From contig JAIUPT010000042.1 of NCBI GenBank assembly GCA_022315425.1, positions 2,170,001-2,234,000 of the forward strand: DNA of 64,000 nt, given 5' to 3'. A program made the translations under genes and the position numbers. Under the pieces are notes generated by a model. It saw only the letters and a list, made by a program, of their open reading frames with translations. It was not told the origin of the DNA and made no database searches. This document shows positions 43,445 to 56,007 of this stretch, piece by piece; the first letter of the stretch is position 1; each line of letters begins with the position of its first letter. The stretch comes from Pseudevernia furfuracea. Its lineage: Eukaryota > Ascomycota > Lecanoromycetes > Lecanorales > Parmeliaceae.

Positions 43445-44335
43445 TATTGTCATTTCGTTTTCGCAGGAGCCATTAGGCGCAAATTTTTTCAGCTCAACGA
43501 GGAGTGTTGAACTTTACAGGTAAGATCAAGTCCATGAATCAAAGTGTTGCCCTAGATACTTGCGCGTAATATTATGTACCTAACATTTTAATAAGACCAT
43601 CATCGCAGTCTTACACTTCTGTGAATTTCAAGCTTCATGTGTACTGAATGATACAGGTATGTGATGTTTAATACCGCTGTAGCTGGATGCCTGGAACTGC
43701 CAAAGGCTTCCAGACTCTGATTCGAATTCTGTAAAGCAAAATACGTAGAGAAACGAAGATTCAGCGGCAACTTGCTTTAATCCTTGGTAGAAGCGACTGT
43801 CTGCAAAGCTGTTGCCTTGTGGTGACGACCGTAGGGCCCCTTGTTTTTTCCCAGAAGAAAAGAGAAAAAAAGAAAAAAGAAAAAAGAAAAAAGAACTTGC
43901 ACGGCTCGAACCCAGGACCTGAAATCCAAAATAGCAAAAGGACTCACATCGCAGCCTCTCTGAGAGGGTGGATGCTACAGGAAATTCAGGCTTGTGGAGA
44001 TTTCTAGTCATTGCCTTCTTTCACTTTCGTAGGCATTTGTAAAGGCTTGCTTGATACTAATCATGTCCGCACGATTAGCGCCGCCTTTGAACAAATGGCC
44101 AGTGTATGAGTCTCTAGCTACTCCTATGCTAGCCATACGACCTGGACTATTGAGAAAATTCCACTATTTGAAAATATAATCAATAATCCACAAATCAATA
44201 ATCCATACCCACGATGCAGTTAACCGTGCCTTTCAACATTCTCATTTACTCACAGTCACTCTTCAAACTTCTTCCCTTCGATTTATAACTCGCGTCGCAC
44301 TTTCTTCAAGTATACCCAAGGCACAAATTCTCAAC
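43445..44335. other. Intergenic with purine tract
   Basis: Contains an A/G-rich tract (about 43850-43895) next to a tRNA B-box-like string on the minus strand near 43907. No complete tRNA is present. Confidence 0.4.
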
Positions 44336-44400
44336 AACGCAATTGCCATCAACGCAATTGCCATCAACGCAATTGCCATCAACGCAATTGCCATCAACGC
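44336..44400. repeat. 15-bp minisatellite, 4.3 perfect copies
   Basis: The unit aacgcaattgccatc is repeated without mismatch. In one plus-strand frame it would encode AIAIN repeats leading into QHMLPRYFSCN, in another Q-L-P-S-T repeats. It lies upstream of or within a possible small gene. Confidence 0.9.
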
Positions 44401-44531
44401 GGTCTGCCGAGTAGGGCAACCACAACACATGCTACCACGTTATTTCTCGTGCAACATCCAAAGCACTGCACTGACAACAGAAACTCACCAGATGTTTCGC
44501 ACCGGTACACATGCATCAAACCTCCCTTGAA

Positions 44532-44778
44532 GCAGTCCGCGCTTCATCCGCCTTCCAACCACAACTGACCAGAGCAAACCCGAGCAAGTAGCGTACGAAA
44601 AGCTTCGAACCGTACGGACAGCTCTTAAATTTGCGCGAATACAAGATACCTTCTACCGCCGATGGTACAACATCTCTTACGACATTTCAGCATGCCTCCA
44701 GCGCATCCAGAGCTCGAACAACAGCGTGGCGGGAATCCATCACGCCTCCACTCATTCCACCGGAGCTGTCTGCAACTA
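44532..44778 (+). CDS. Possible small gene (last exon), unknown
   Basis: A frame open from just after a stop at about 44531 to a stop at 44776-44778 reads RLPTTTDQSKPEQVAYEKLR, then TALKFARIQDTFYRRWYNIS. It has a coding texture (charged helices) but no ATG near its start, so an upstream exon is needed; a frame with MLPRYFSCNIQSTALTT at about 44430 could supply it through a short intron. Family not recognised. Confidence 0.3.
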
Positions 44779-45854
44779 AAATACTTATTCTAGCCATACC
44801 TCTACGTATATATCACATACATACCGATTGTTGGTCATAGGCGACGCAAAAGAGCAAAGCCAGGACTGCACTGGGGGATAAGACAAGACAAAGGGTGACA
44901 ATAGGACAGAGACGCAGCAACGCAAGATCTACACGAACAGTCAGAAGGCCAGATATTCTCTTTGAGTAGTCGAGAGCTGATCCGGACTTTGGACAGAAAA
45001 TGGTCATTGAGAGGGTGGGCTGCAAGGATTTACCCAAGCACCGTGACGCATATCGGAAGAACTCTTCTCAGGACAGAGTGGTCTATTAAAAATGCAATGG
45101 CCACAGGATCAACTACTACAAGAGCTCGGATGGGAAGAGATGAGTCGAAAGATGAGACTTGCTGCGTGCGGTTGAAGTTCTATTTTTGTCTCCGCATCAT
45201 CCGGTAATTTAACACGACCTACGACAGCACTCGTACTCGTATCGGTATTGAAATCTCACCAAGCAGCTTCTATAGTTCCATCTCCCAGCCAAGCCCTACG
45301 AAAGCTCTTTTGCAGCCCTGATGCCTGTCGGCGGCATCAATGATAGCCCTGAAGGGCTTTGGCAATTTAAGGCTTAGACTTAACGAAGACTTCACAGTAT
45401 GATTGGACACTAAAGTAAGCCATCGCACCGCTCTAAATTCCAAGCCTATGGAAGTTGTCTCGATATCCCTGATATCCAGCTATGATGCTGTTGTTGCCGA
45501 GCCTTCTACGGAAATAATGTATCAATGTTGGGCTTGTGCTTGTGCTTACCGGCGAGAATCTATGCGATGTCAGTTGCCATCACGGATCTCGGGTTGCTAG
45601 AAAGCATACTGCACTTGAGAGATCTCTTGACACTCGCTCTCTGTCAATGAGATCCCTGAAATATCTGCAAGGCATGTCTCCACAAAGTCTTGAGCAAAGG
45701 CAATGTTAAATGCATTCTGTAAGTGCAGTATACAAAAGCACAGTGTATAATAACTTTCAGAAACCAGACGCCCCATGGCCGAACTCCCGTGAACTTCGTC
45801 AAACCGACAACCGAACTACATACATGGCAATGAAATGAGCTTGGTGGCACAAGA
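44779..45854. other. Intergenic
   Basis: About 1.1 kb without coding evidence. Confidence 0.45.
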
Positions 45855-46933
45855 TTATTCATTCAACTTGTTCACTAAGAACGCCACAGCCTTCTGCTGT
45901 ATCTCTTTAGCCCCAGCGGCGAGGTTCGGTGGATCCTTCTCATCGATCAACGTATGACCAGCGCCCTCAAGTATGTGAAGCTCAACCTCCACACCCAACT
46001 CCTTCAACCGATCGTATGTGGTTTGTGACTCGGCCGGCAGCACAAGCCTATCATCCTGGCCATGCAACAGGAAAGTCGGCGGGAACTTCTCCGTAAGCTG
46101 TGTCTGCAAGATCACGGTGCGCAGGACTGATGGAATATAAGCTTCACGCTGAGCCAAGGTTCGATCTCTCAAAACTTTGGACATCCCGTTGACTCCTAGT
46201 ACGACGTCAAGGAATCCACCAGTTCGCCACCACCAGAGCAAGAGTTTCGTCCTCCCACTATCACCGTTCGGTGCGTCATCACCTAGGAATGGCATCGGGT
46301 CATCGGAGATAGGCTCCGGATGATGGTCAAGAAGATGCGAAACTGATTCCTTGGTGACAATTCCACCTACAGGGTCTGGTACATCGCGCTCCTTGACAGC
46401 GATCCAGTGGTCATCCAGAAGCTGACCTCCCTGGGCATACTGCAGAAGTAATGCTTTTGGCTTTGGTTCAGCAAAGATTCCGGCAGCACGGGTAGCATAG
46501 CCTCCGCCCGATTCGCCTGAGACGGCTATGCGCGTTGCGTCGAGGGTCACTCCAGGTGGTAGATGCGTCTCCGAGAAGCTGGGAGAAGCGAGAAAGGTGA
46601 AGAGGTTCTTGACGTCGGTGATGATATTGAAAGCGGTGGAAGGGTAAAGAAGGCGATGGTCTGCGCTGATGAAGAGGATGCCGTCCTCTAGTGTTGCGTC
46701 TGGGGTCGGCGTTAGTGTGGCATTTACTCAATTATAAGCTTCCACAGGTGAAGGCTGTGAGACATGCCTTTGAGCCACTTCTGGAAGAACAAGGTCTTGC
46801 GGCACCCCGCGATCATTCCTCCACCATGGAAGTGCACAAGAGCTGGTACGGGTCCATTTTTCAGTTCTCGTGGCTGGTAGAGGTCAAGTTGGATGTCGAG
46901 AGTGCCAGCACGAGAGTAAGTGATTGTTTCCAT
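45855..46933 (-). CDS. Alpha/beta hydrolase (HSL-like, fold-3 type)
   Basis: Two exons on the minus strand (46768-46933, 45855-46699) give 336 residues. Motifs in order: HGGG at residues 36-39 (oxyanion hole of the hormone-sensitive-lipase-like group), the nucleophile elbow GESGGG (Ser), the acid in LLHGQDDRLV (Asp) and the base in LEGAGHTLID (His). So all of the catalytic triad is present; it is likely an esterase or lipase-like enzyme on small esters, cytosolic since no signal peptide is seen. The 68-nt intron begins GC (aaag|gcatgt) and ends CAG with a ctaac branch point: a GC-AG intron, the only phase-consistent join (WLK + DATLEDGILF). Without it the reading frame is lost. Confidence 0.85.
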
Positions 46934-48110
46934 TTTCTATAAATTTTCTATAAAAATGACTGCCTCAAGACAGCGAATGATCGAAGTATTGTGGAGTGAA
47001 GCAGGGAGTACAAGGAGACAAATCAGTATACCAATCGTCTGTAAGCGCTAGACCGCTAGAGTGCTAGCGTGATGCATGGGACGATTAGGGCCGGTTATAC
47101 GTACTCAATATTTCCTAGTACGCATAGAAGGTCTGCGTCCAGTCTTCATCTCATCCAAAATCCACCACAAGCGGTAACGATGAACACAGTTTGAAATAGC
47201 TTTGGTGGGCAATAGCACGAGTGAAGAGCATATGTAAATACATGAAAAGTCTTCGCAGTATCATTCATGGCAAGTAATTACTGTGCACCTCGTTCTTTAG
47301 CCATACAACCTAAATCTTTTCTTCTCCCCCTTGAACCTTTGTGTAGCAGTCTCTGGGTGCCAGGTCAAAGATTGGGACCTTCTTCCAAAGATCAATAATA
47401 CAGATTCCTACCGTCTTGCTACCTGACAAGTGTCCCTCTTGTGAACAGGGTCCTCCCTCCCTTCTAGGGCACCCTTCTGTACAAAATCGTCCATGCATTT
47501 GTCCGGGGTGCTGGACTTGGAGGAGACTATATTCCCGGGGTGAATGAAGCACTCTGTGTGCGGATGTTAAAACCTTTCTCCCAAATGGCTCAAAAGTCGC
47601 TCTTAATGTATCCTTGTGTGTATTACCTAGCGGCAGCAGAGACCCGGAAAGTGCACCCAGCAGAGAAGTACAACGGCCCGATTTGATACGGTATGTGCAT
47701 GAAGAAATTGGGGTGGACGGCTATAGAAAAGGGACGCACTCCGATGATATCCCTTATCATCTAACCGTCGTCTCCAAAGAATGACAGGAAGGAGATAATT
47801 TGCCTATCTACGAGGGTTAGGTCATTTTCGGCAAGGCTGTTCTCTAGTATAGGGACGACTGGCGCGTTACCCGCTTCCTAGAAATTAGACGATGGATTAG
47901 AGTCATGGTTGGATCTTGTTGCACCTTTCGCCTCAATCATCCCGTCAGCAGCTCGAAGCGTACTTCGTTGATTTGACTTGAAGAATGTAGCACTGTAGAC
48001 GTATTAGGCCCTTCACATATCAACATTAGTCACAGGTACATTTCAATTCCGGTACTCCAAGCAACTTTTGTACAGAGCGAGCCCCAACGTGCCATTACCC
48101 CCATCACCCC
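46934..48110. other. Intergenic
   Basis: About 1.2 kb; only domain-less short frames. Confidence 0.45.
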
Positions 48111-49597
48111 TCACCACCTTTCCTGTCTCCTCTCCCACGTTTCACGTACGAGGCCCCTTTCATCCCGGCTCGCCACACTCTCCACATCCACATCTCTCCT
48201 TACATGGATCTCCTGCGGCTTGATCCCCATCACCCTTTCCGCCTTTTGCGTCATCGGCGGACTAATTTCCTTCGTGGTCACACTCGCCCCCTGTCCACCC
48301 TCGGTATCGGATTTCCCGTTCTTTTTCTCCCCATACCGCCCGGAATTTTCTGCCAAAGTAGCCTCATCACTCGACGAGTATTTCCCCTTTCTAGATGTGA
48401 GAGTGAACATATGACTCACGCGCATGAAGACAGGTATGGTGCCCGATTTGAGAATCTCGTTGACGCCGGAGCCGTTACCGCTCTTGGGTGCAGTGCCGCG
48501 CATTTTGTTGAAGATGGGTTTGAGGACGGGAAGACAGGCGCTGATGACGCCGAGGAGGGCTTCGAGGGAGGTGAGCAAGGCGATGAGGGCATAGGCTTCT
48601 TGCGCGTTGGAAGCAACGATGGTGGTGGTGTCATAGATGCGGTAGAGAGTTAGCGCGCAGATCCTGGAAAATCATACCAGTCAGCACAGCCCCGAAACGT
48701 TCGATGTCGGCAATAGAGCCCAATGGTCGTCGGGGCGGGAAGAATGTAAGAACATACGCAGTGCCCATGCCAAACATGCCACTTAGCATCGCCTTCTTCC
48801 CCACGGGCATCTTCAAACCCCAAAGGACCGGCATCGGCAACACCACAGCCGTCACATCGAGAAAGAGATTAAAAATGCTAATGAAGAGGTCTAGTGACTT
48901 CTGATCTCCGCAGGATCCACTTCCTCCAATCGTGCGATCCCATCGATAAGATACGGGTTGGCAGATGAGGCAATCTGCGAGAACAGTGCCGATGAGAAAG
49001 CAAAAGTTGATTGCGAGGATCAGGTAGCAAACCCTGCGGAATAAGCGGGTTGCGAAGATCCGGACGTAGAGAAAGACGATGGAGGCGCGAATGAATGTGA
49101 CGGAGGCGACCCAAATGAGTGGGGCGATGAATTGGGCCTGGTGATGTGTTTGTTAGGATAGCATCGGGAGTGCAAGTGGAAAATGTTACCTTTTGTGAAA
49201 AGAGGATTGCTGTCATGATTTCCTCTTGACTTTGTTCTTTCACCATACCAAAGCAACACCCTAGAGATAACTAGTCAGACTCTGCAAGTGAGACTTTGTG
49301 GTTACCTATAGGAGGGAGTTACCATATATGTTAAGGGCACTCTCCCCTAGAGCGCAGATCTGATACAATTAGATGGATGAACGTTGACACATGTCGGGGG
49401 CTCGTTCATACCAGCCCAAGCACGATGAGATAATCGTTTAACTCCAGTGACATATTCTGAATCTTTCTCGCCCAAAACCGTAGAACGACCGCCACGGCTG
49501 CTAGACCGGAGAATACTGAAATGATGGTGACATGCTTGACGTAGTATGCTAAACCGAGGCTTTGGTTGTCCGACATGATTGGGATGTTCGCAGGCAC
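48111..49597 (-). CDS. Rhodopsin-like integral membrane protein (fungal family)
   Basis: Five exons on the minus strand (49412-49597, 49323-49359, 49190-49260, 48758-49137, 48111-48663) give 408 residues with consistent phases. Seven hydrophobic helices can be counted, including VTIISVFSGLAAVAVVLRFW, IWVASVTFIRASIVFLYVRI and LFISIFNLFLDVTAVVLPMP. Family motifs are DYLIVLGL in loop 1, the Cys-containing extracellular part (CLICQPVSYRWDRT) and GKKAMLSGMFGMGTA. The hydrophilic C-terminal tail of about 140 residues is Lys/Glu/Ser-rich and may carry phosphorylation sites. These proteins are related to the PTH11/SAT14 group; ligand unknown. It is only distantly related to the protein at 8016-9383. 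Confidence 0.85.
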
Positions 49598-51957
49598 CTC
49601 GAATATCTGTTCAAATGGATAAAAACATCTACGGTCCTGTTTCCAAGGTTAAGGATGATGATTGAGGATATCAGAGCAAGGATGTTAATTTTGCATTGAC
49701 TGAACAAATGTTTAAAAACGGCCAAGCCAAAGGCTTCGAGACGTTTTTGAGAAACAAGAGATGGATGGAGAGACTGGGGAAAAGGACCGAAGGCACGATG
49801 ATGAGGGGGGATTTATCGAGAAAAACCTCTTTCCATGACCCCCCCCCTGACTAAACTGCGTGGTTTCGAAATATCTTGCCCCACACTCGCCGCTCAGCGC
49901 AAACAATTCCGAAACGAGACACTACAGGAGATACTCAGTACCTTAGCCATACACTAAATGACAAAAAAAGGAATTCTTTTGCGGCGAGAACATCTTCTGT
50001 CGTTTCATGGATGTGTCAAATTTATGCACCCTGGACCCATAGCGTGAGAGCTGAAAAAGAAAAAGTGCTGCGCCTCATAAGCACGTCAAGCAGACTTGGA
50101 AGAAGCGCATAAATAGATGACATGGTAACCATGAGAGAGGGGAGGTCGCATGATGTCTGTCGACCTCAGAGGAGGTATGACCCGTGGCCATGTAAACGAA
50201 GATCCTTCACTTTACAGCGCAAGGATTTCCTGTTAGAGATGAAGGACGGGGGCGCGGAGCGGCTCGGCGAGACTCGGGGAGAACCAATAAAAGATAAGCG
50301 AGCGGGGTGTGCACAGGTAGAGTACTTTACCCGCTGCATGGCTTGCATTAGACGCATTTTAGCTGCACAGGATCTTCTTTTTTGGCCTTGGCGTTGTTGC
50401 ATATCACCTTTGCCATCCCAGCTCTGATCATAGAAAGGTTCGCATCTTACCGTTTTCCCGCGTGTGGATTTAGGGTAGGATTCTGGTACTCGGTGAGGCT
50501 GTGTGTTCTTCGGATGAAACCACTTGGGTCCTTTTAATACGCGCGCTTGAACAGTATTGGTTCTGCAACTTTCTATCCTAATCTCTTGTTAAAAATTTGC
50601 GGCAACGAATAGAGAGAGATCTACACCTGGAGACGTGCCTTAGCCGGAGATACTCGTTATTTTCTCCTCCGCTTACCCAGCATTCGAGATGGTCCCCTAC
50701 TGCGTACCGGTTATCCGCTGCAATCGCCAGCGGCTTAGTCTTTGTTCAAAAAGATTCTAATGAACAGATTCACACACTAAAATGTCGCAGTCAGCGAGAG
50801 CTCAGACAATCCACACATTGACTGGAACCGCCTGAGCCACCTTGAGAAGCTTGGTATCCCGTCTTTTGTTTCCCTGCAAACCGAGCGTCGATCCCGACAT
50901 CCGTCTCCTGTACTTCTGCTTTCTGTGATGACAAGCTCCTTCTGCTCTGTGGCCGACCACAGAGGACAGCAATGGTGTGAATGGGTACCAAGATGAGAGA
51001 GATTGTCAAGGAAGGATTGCGCACAGGCAGAATAAAGAATTTCATTATAGCGCCGATGAAGATAAAAACACCGAAGACGGAAAATTTTACTGAGACTCTC
51101 CAAGTTCAAAGCATCTTCTTTATAGGACAGACCCCATCGCACTCAACTTACGTTACCACCAGCGCGTGCAGGAAATAGTTGGACATGTCAGACTGTCTTT
51201 GGACAAACCATGTGAAACAAGTTGAAGTAGCGGAATCAGATCATCGTGGTCCTTAAGAACAGGTTTCCGATCGATCTGAGTGTGTAGCGGGGGGTGGGGG
51301 GGGGTCGAGTGGCCTTGAATGAGATTGTGTAGTGGAATTGGATACAAATTATTAACATCCCATTCATAAAAGCGAGGCTGCCTTGTTTGCGTTTCCAGGA
51401 TTGGCCTAATTTGCCTGGCCACTTATTACACCTGGCAGTGCTGTCACGGTCTAACAGGAATTGGAATATGATAACACAGCTCTCTGTTTGGCATTAATTT
51501 CCAAGATGATAACGGCAAAAATTTCTGTACAACCCTGAAATCACATCATCAGAATGTGTTGAAAAAGGGTGGAGTCTGAAGCAGATTTGAGGTTCAATTG
51601 GATTGCAGGGCCTGACTCAGGACCTTGGGAAGAGCAGCTTCATCGATGAGCAGAAATTCTGAAGGATGAGAGTTCTCATGAAAATTACAACATGTTCTTG
51701 TGTGCTAATGCACTATGCTGGACAAGGTACCCACAATGATACCGTTGGATTGATTGTTTCTCCTTTGGCAGTCTACTGTCGTGAACCCCAGTATGCGCTA
51801 ATGCACCGGAAGATGCCGAGTTTAAGACGGCGCTAGCATTATTAGTACATGTCCAAGTGAAGCTGTGTTTCTTAAAATCATCTTTTTGCCTGTAAGTTCT
51901 CCCATGAGACACAGCAGATGCAACACTCTCGGCACTCATTCACCCAAATTACTGGTA
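49598..51957. other. Intergenic
   Basis: About 2.4 kb between the rhodopsin-like gene and the first Gag-like gene; no domain found in any frame. A G-tract (ggggggtgg-like) near 51290. Confidence 0.4.
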
Positions 51958-53570
51958 ATGGGTGACCATCACTGGCCCAAGACCGGCCAGCATCGCCCCA
52001 AGGCTGTTGCCGAGCACTTAGCGAGTCTGAAGGCCGACTTTGACAGTGCCTATAACACGGTGGAAGCTAGTTTATCCAGAGCAACTGAGCTTCCCTCGAA
52101 GCTTCGAGACAAAATTTCAAAAGGTATCACGGACGGTATCGCCAAAGCTCAGTCAGATAGCCACTGGTTCAAGTGTTCAAAGGCGGACAAAGACAGCTTT
52201 ACTAGGACTATTCTTGACAACATAACGAATGAGTCAGCCGCCAGCGCCCAAGACACCATCCCGCTGGCCCAGTTCTATGGGCTATGTGACTCATATCAAG
52301 AGCTTCACGCCAAGCTTGAAGGTCAATTACCTGCTACCGCAGCTCATAGGCATCTCGACGACGTAGGGGAAGAGGCAACATCGAACGTTGCTGTTGTCAA
52401 TGGTATCCAAATCACTGAAAAGAAGTCATACTCAGCCACGATCATTCTCAATGTCGTGCACCAGGCGAGCGTCAATCGAATGGAAGGGGAGACATCCCGT
52501 TGGTTAGGGGAAGCTATCTTAGTTTTGCTTGAGGCTTTCTTCTCTGATTACTGGTTCAGAGGCTCGGTGCGACTCTCTGCGGCGAGTCTGCTAGACTGTG
52601 GCGATGTCGAAGTTTTTGCCCACGCAGAGCACCGCGGAGATCTGGAGCGACTGATCCAGACAACGACTTGGCATGAAGAGTTTGAGAGAAGTTTGGGGCC
52701 ATCGCCGGCCCAGACATATAACGTCAGGATGCATAATATGAGGATCGGCTGCATAATATTCAAGAATCGCAAAGAAAAGTCTGTTGTCATTAAGACGCTA
52801 GCTAATAACAATTTTACGGTGACTCTGACAACAGCATCATCAGAGACATTTCTTGGTGCGGTACAAGGAAGAAAGAAACAGGGACCACTGCGCTTATGGT
52901 AGAGTTCTTATTTCCGGAGCAAGCCAACAAGGCTCTTTCAGATGGTTTATTCTGGCAGGGAATACGTCACGCCTGCAACATTGCGAATCGATTTCAATTC
53001 GATCTTCAAAGATGCCTCAATTGTCAGAAGTACGGCCACCGTTTGCTGCAATGCACCGCCGAGCCTCAATGTGGAAAGTGCGCTAGCCAGCATCTAACGG
53101 AGAATTGTACATCTACCAAGATGGAGTGCGTTCTCTGCGGTGGGCCCCACCCCTCTGCTGGTCGAGAATGTCCGCTCCGGGTGCAGGGATGGAAAATTTA
53201 CCGCTTCCCAGTTACCCACTTGTTTCCAGCCGCCGAGCCCGTCGCTAAGATTCAAGACGCAATTAAAACAAAGCCCGACTTGCCAGAAGCCATGTTCGAC
53301 CGTACTCAAGATGGTTATTCGATACCTAGGACTCTGCTTCGGCAGGCGGACGAATCCCGAGCCGTTCGACTGGGGAGAGACACTGGCTTGCAATCCAATA
53401 CTTCTGTCAGACCGAAGCGCGAGGCCGAGGATGTCTTGCCTGAGGCTGAATCTGGTGGAGACATCAAGCGCATAAAACAAGAAGATCTCAAGCAAGAAGA
53501 ACCCTGGCATCGTGAAGATTCGATGCCTCCTTACCGACAGCCATCGCCATACATTGTCCACAGATCTTAG
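51958..53570 (+). pseudogene. Gag-like zinc-knuckle protein, copy 1 (one-base frameshift)
   Basis: The first frame starts at the ATG 51958 and encodes the N-terminal domain shared by the three copies (LKADFDSAYNTVEASLSRA) and the RRM-like LINE ORF1 core (SLLDCGDVEVFAHAEHRGDL, NVRMHNMRIGCIIFKNRKEK). Near 52829 the homology moves to the next frame: NSIIRDISWCGTRKK, then LMVEFLFPEQANKAL, three zinc knuckles (CLNCQKYGHRLLQC, CGKCASQHLTENC, CVLCGGPH...CP) and the tail RIKQED plus YRQPSPYIVH. One base is missing relative to copies 2 and 3 and no intron fits. It was recently coding, since the rest is clean. Zinc-knuckle Gag proteins bind RNA; here no reverse transcriptase is attached. Confidence 0.7.
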
Positions 53571-54412
53571 TAGTCTCGCTCCTCCAAGGTTCACGACCAT
53601 CTGGTTTTCAGATTCAGGCTTTTACACCATGTCGATTAACCCGAAATGGACAGCTAAAACTTATCCACTCTGTACATTCTTAAACTTTCCATGCCTATGC
53701 ATATGCCTTGGGTCGAAACCGGCAACATATGCCGAAGCATTACATAGATTCTTGACTCTCTTTACAATCACCCACATCCAAGAACGCTAGCTCCGATGCA
53801 TCAAAGCCAACTCACTTTTGCGACTGGATAGCGAGCGGATGTTTGCATTTCATCAGCATCAACGGTCTTTGGAATTCTAGTCATTGTGATACCCCATCAT
53901 GGCGCCTGATTTTGGCGACCCATCTTGCTAGCAGTTGCATGCTCATTCATTAGACATACATCAGAGCTTGTACATAAGATAATGGACGCAAAGCCTACTG
54001 CACTCCATATATCAAATGAGCACTGATAAAATAAAGGCCTGGACCATATCCTTGCTTCTGCCCCTTGGAGAGTGACCAGAGTGGTAAAAATTGTCCCTTT
54101 GACAAAAGAGGTTGTTGTAAGGATAGTAGTACGCAGGGTTAAGGCTGCCTTCCTTCAAGATCATGGTGGATGTTCTGGACCATCCCTCCGGAAGCAAACA
54201 GAGCCAATCTTCCTATTTTCTATAACGCCAGATACAAGTTGGTTCCTTGATGATGTCATCAAAGCCAACGGCTACCCCCTGGAGGTAGCGAACGCCGATA
54301 CTGGTGAGACAAGGAAGTGCCCAAGGGTTGAATGTCCCTCTTGACTTTGCTAGGGCTGGTATTTGTACTCGCGCAACGTCAGGAGTAGATACATGCCGAG
54401 ACGGGCTTGCAA
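53571..54412. other. 3' flank of Gag-like copy 1
   Basis: Bases 53787-53979 are clearly similar to the 3' flank of copy 2 (58379-58535), for example the shared tattagacatacat-type and gcgcctgat-type words. The rest of the stretch has no recognisable gene. Confidence 0.5.
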
Positions 54413-55073
54413 TCATGTCCCGGGGAAGCAGAAGTGCCGCCAGCATGGGCCCTTTGCGAGTTTAGCCTGGTCTTTCGCAAACTTCTGCACGCAAGCCTTG
54501 ACACATGACCTTTTCTGATTGAGGTAGTCACCCTTAATGTCAGTTTCGGCGACGTCTTCCAGATCCAGGGTATTGGACGAGTCTATCGCAGGTGACTCTA
54601 ACGTCTGATCATGAAGCAGGGTGGAGAGCGCAAAGAAAAGTTCCGGTTTCACTTCCTCAACGCTGTCTGGTGGAGCCATTTGCCTTCCCGTCAAAAAGGT
54701 ATTGATTACCAGGAGGTGCTCACCCAATCGTCGCGGTATTTTTATCACAGTCTGTTTTTGCGCAGGCGAATCCCAAAGTATTTCTTACCCGATGTGTGGT
54801 TGAGCCTAGGCTGTTATACTTTCGCAGAAGCTCTTGTAATGTGCTGAGCATAGTGTTACAACTCTCAGCCAGCTGCGATATTGTTTTGCTATCTTGGACG
54901 CGCAGGACACTGTTGGTGTTCTTCGGTCTGCACCCCTCAATGACCAGGCTCACCTCATGGCAAAGATTAGCGCAGTCCAGGAATTTTGGAGATGCTTCAC
55001 GGCAAGCAGTCCATAGCTGGTTGGCCAGTGTGCCCACAGCGACCAAGTCGCCAACGCTAACTCCAAAAGACAT
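54413..55073 (-). pseudogene. Decayed helo-like/STAND N-terminal domain gene
   Basis: The minus-strand frame from 55073 reads MSFGVSVGDLVAVGTLANQL, then FLDCANLCHEVSLVIEGC and STLQELLRKYNSLGSTTHRV. This is the pattern of the fungal N-terminal domain found on NLR/STAND-type and HET-related proteins (helo-like; MSFG..GD..A...LA start). After about residue 95 the sequence is out of frame, and continuation-like text (RRLGEHLLVINTFLTG) lies in another frame from 54748 down to 54413. There is no NACHT, NB-ARC or repeat domain downstream. So it is a fragment of an incompatibility- or immunity-type gene, lying between two Gag-like copies. Whether a prior full-length gene existed here is unknown. Confidence 0.55.
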
Positions 55074-56007
55074 TATCCAAGCATCTTCGATTGCCTTTCG
55101 TGCCTTGCTTGCCTTGATAGCCTTCTATCGATGCAAGAGTGTCTGTGGCAAGCAGGACTTGCAGAAGACCGAATGTGTGGACTCAGCCTCGTTGGAGAAA
55201 ACCCCTCCATATGATTGCGCTGTCAGCCCAGGGTCTAGACCGAGTAGCCTCAATAGCCTACGCAGCCACCACGCAGCGTGCCAAAATTAGTGAGACCAGG
55301 ATAGGTAGGCGACAAGCGCAAAACAAATTGAACTCGTAGACTGTAGCTGACTTCTCCATTAGGTTGTATATTGCCTTCACACGCATCATGTATCTGATAT
55401 TTTGCAATTGCGCTAGAAGATGCCGGGAAGACTCATTTTAGATCCATTAGATATTCGTAACATATCAACCTGGGCTCTGGTCAATGTTGCCAAGAAATGG
55501 CGCCTTACCCCAATCACCTCTCCCTCAATATGCAGGGTAGATATAGATGTCCATGGCTCCACGGTGAGTAGACATCGGAAAGCCTCCGCCTTTCTTAGGG
55601 CCTTCCTCCAGACTCCTCATCCCACGACAGGCTTGCTGCCCATGATCTCAATAGCTTGTAGGCTAGGTCTCATTCTTACATAAGGTACTTTGTCTGCCTT
55701 GCCTCTCACGACTCGCATATGGTGATGGTGGAGCTTCTTCATGTTCCATAGTCAGGTCCTTCACCGTATCGCAGATAGCCAGGTTCAGATTTAAGCATTT
55801 AGACGCGTGATCGAACGCGTTGAGGCATCACGTGACCCCGCGCTTACATACCAAGTCTTGGCATGTCACGTCTTGACACCAAATTCCGTCTCTTTAAAAA
55901 ATCCTTTCTTGTTGCTCGCTCAGAAAACCCAAATCCACCAACCAATTCTCGTCTGGATGATGCTTCAGTACCGTTGTTGACATATTCCCACAGCCCCTTT
56001 GCCCGCT
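55074..56007. other. Intergenic upstream of Gag-like copy 2
   Basis: About 930 bases without a supported gene; a frame of 87 codons at 55420-55683 has no features. The last 100 bases are the presumed promoter of copy 2. Confidence 0.4.

Noticed and set aside
43890..43990. B-box-like string ggttcgagcc followed by a T-rich tract on the minus strand
   Set aside because: No acceptor stem partner and no A-box; at most a tRNA-derived relic, too weak to annotate.
44336..44400. Regular repeats considered as a CRISPR array
   Set aside because: Units are contiguous with no spacers, and the genome is eukaryotic; it is a minisatellite.
48380..48425. Short intron in the tail of the second rhodopsin-like gene
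   Set aside because: The GT-AG pair is 29 nt apart, too short, and splicing would bring an early stop.
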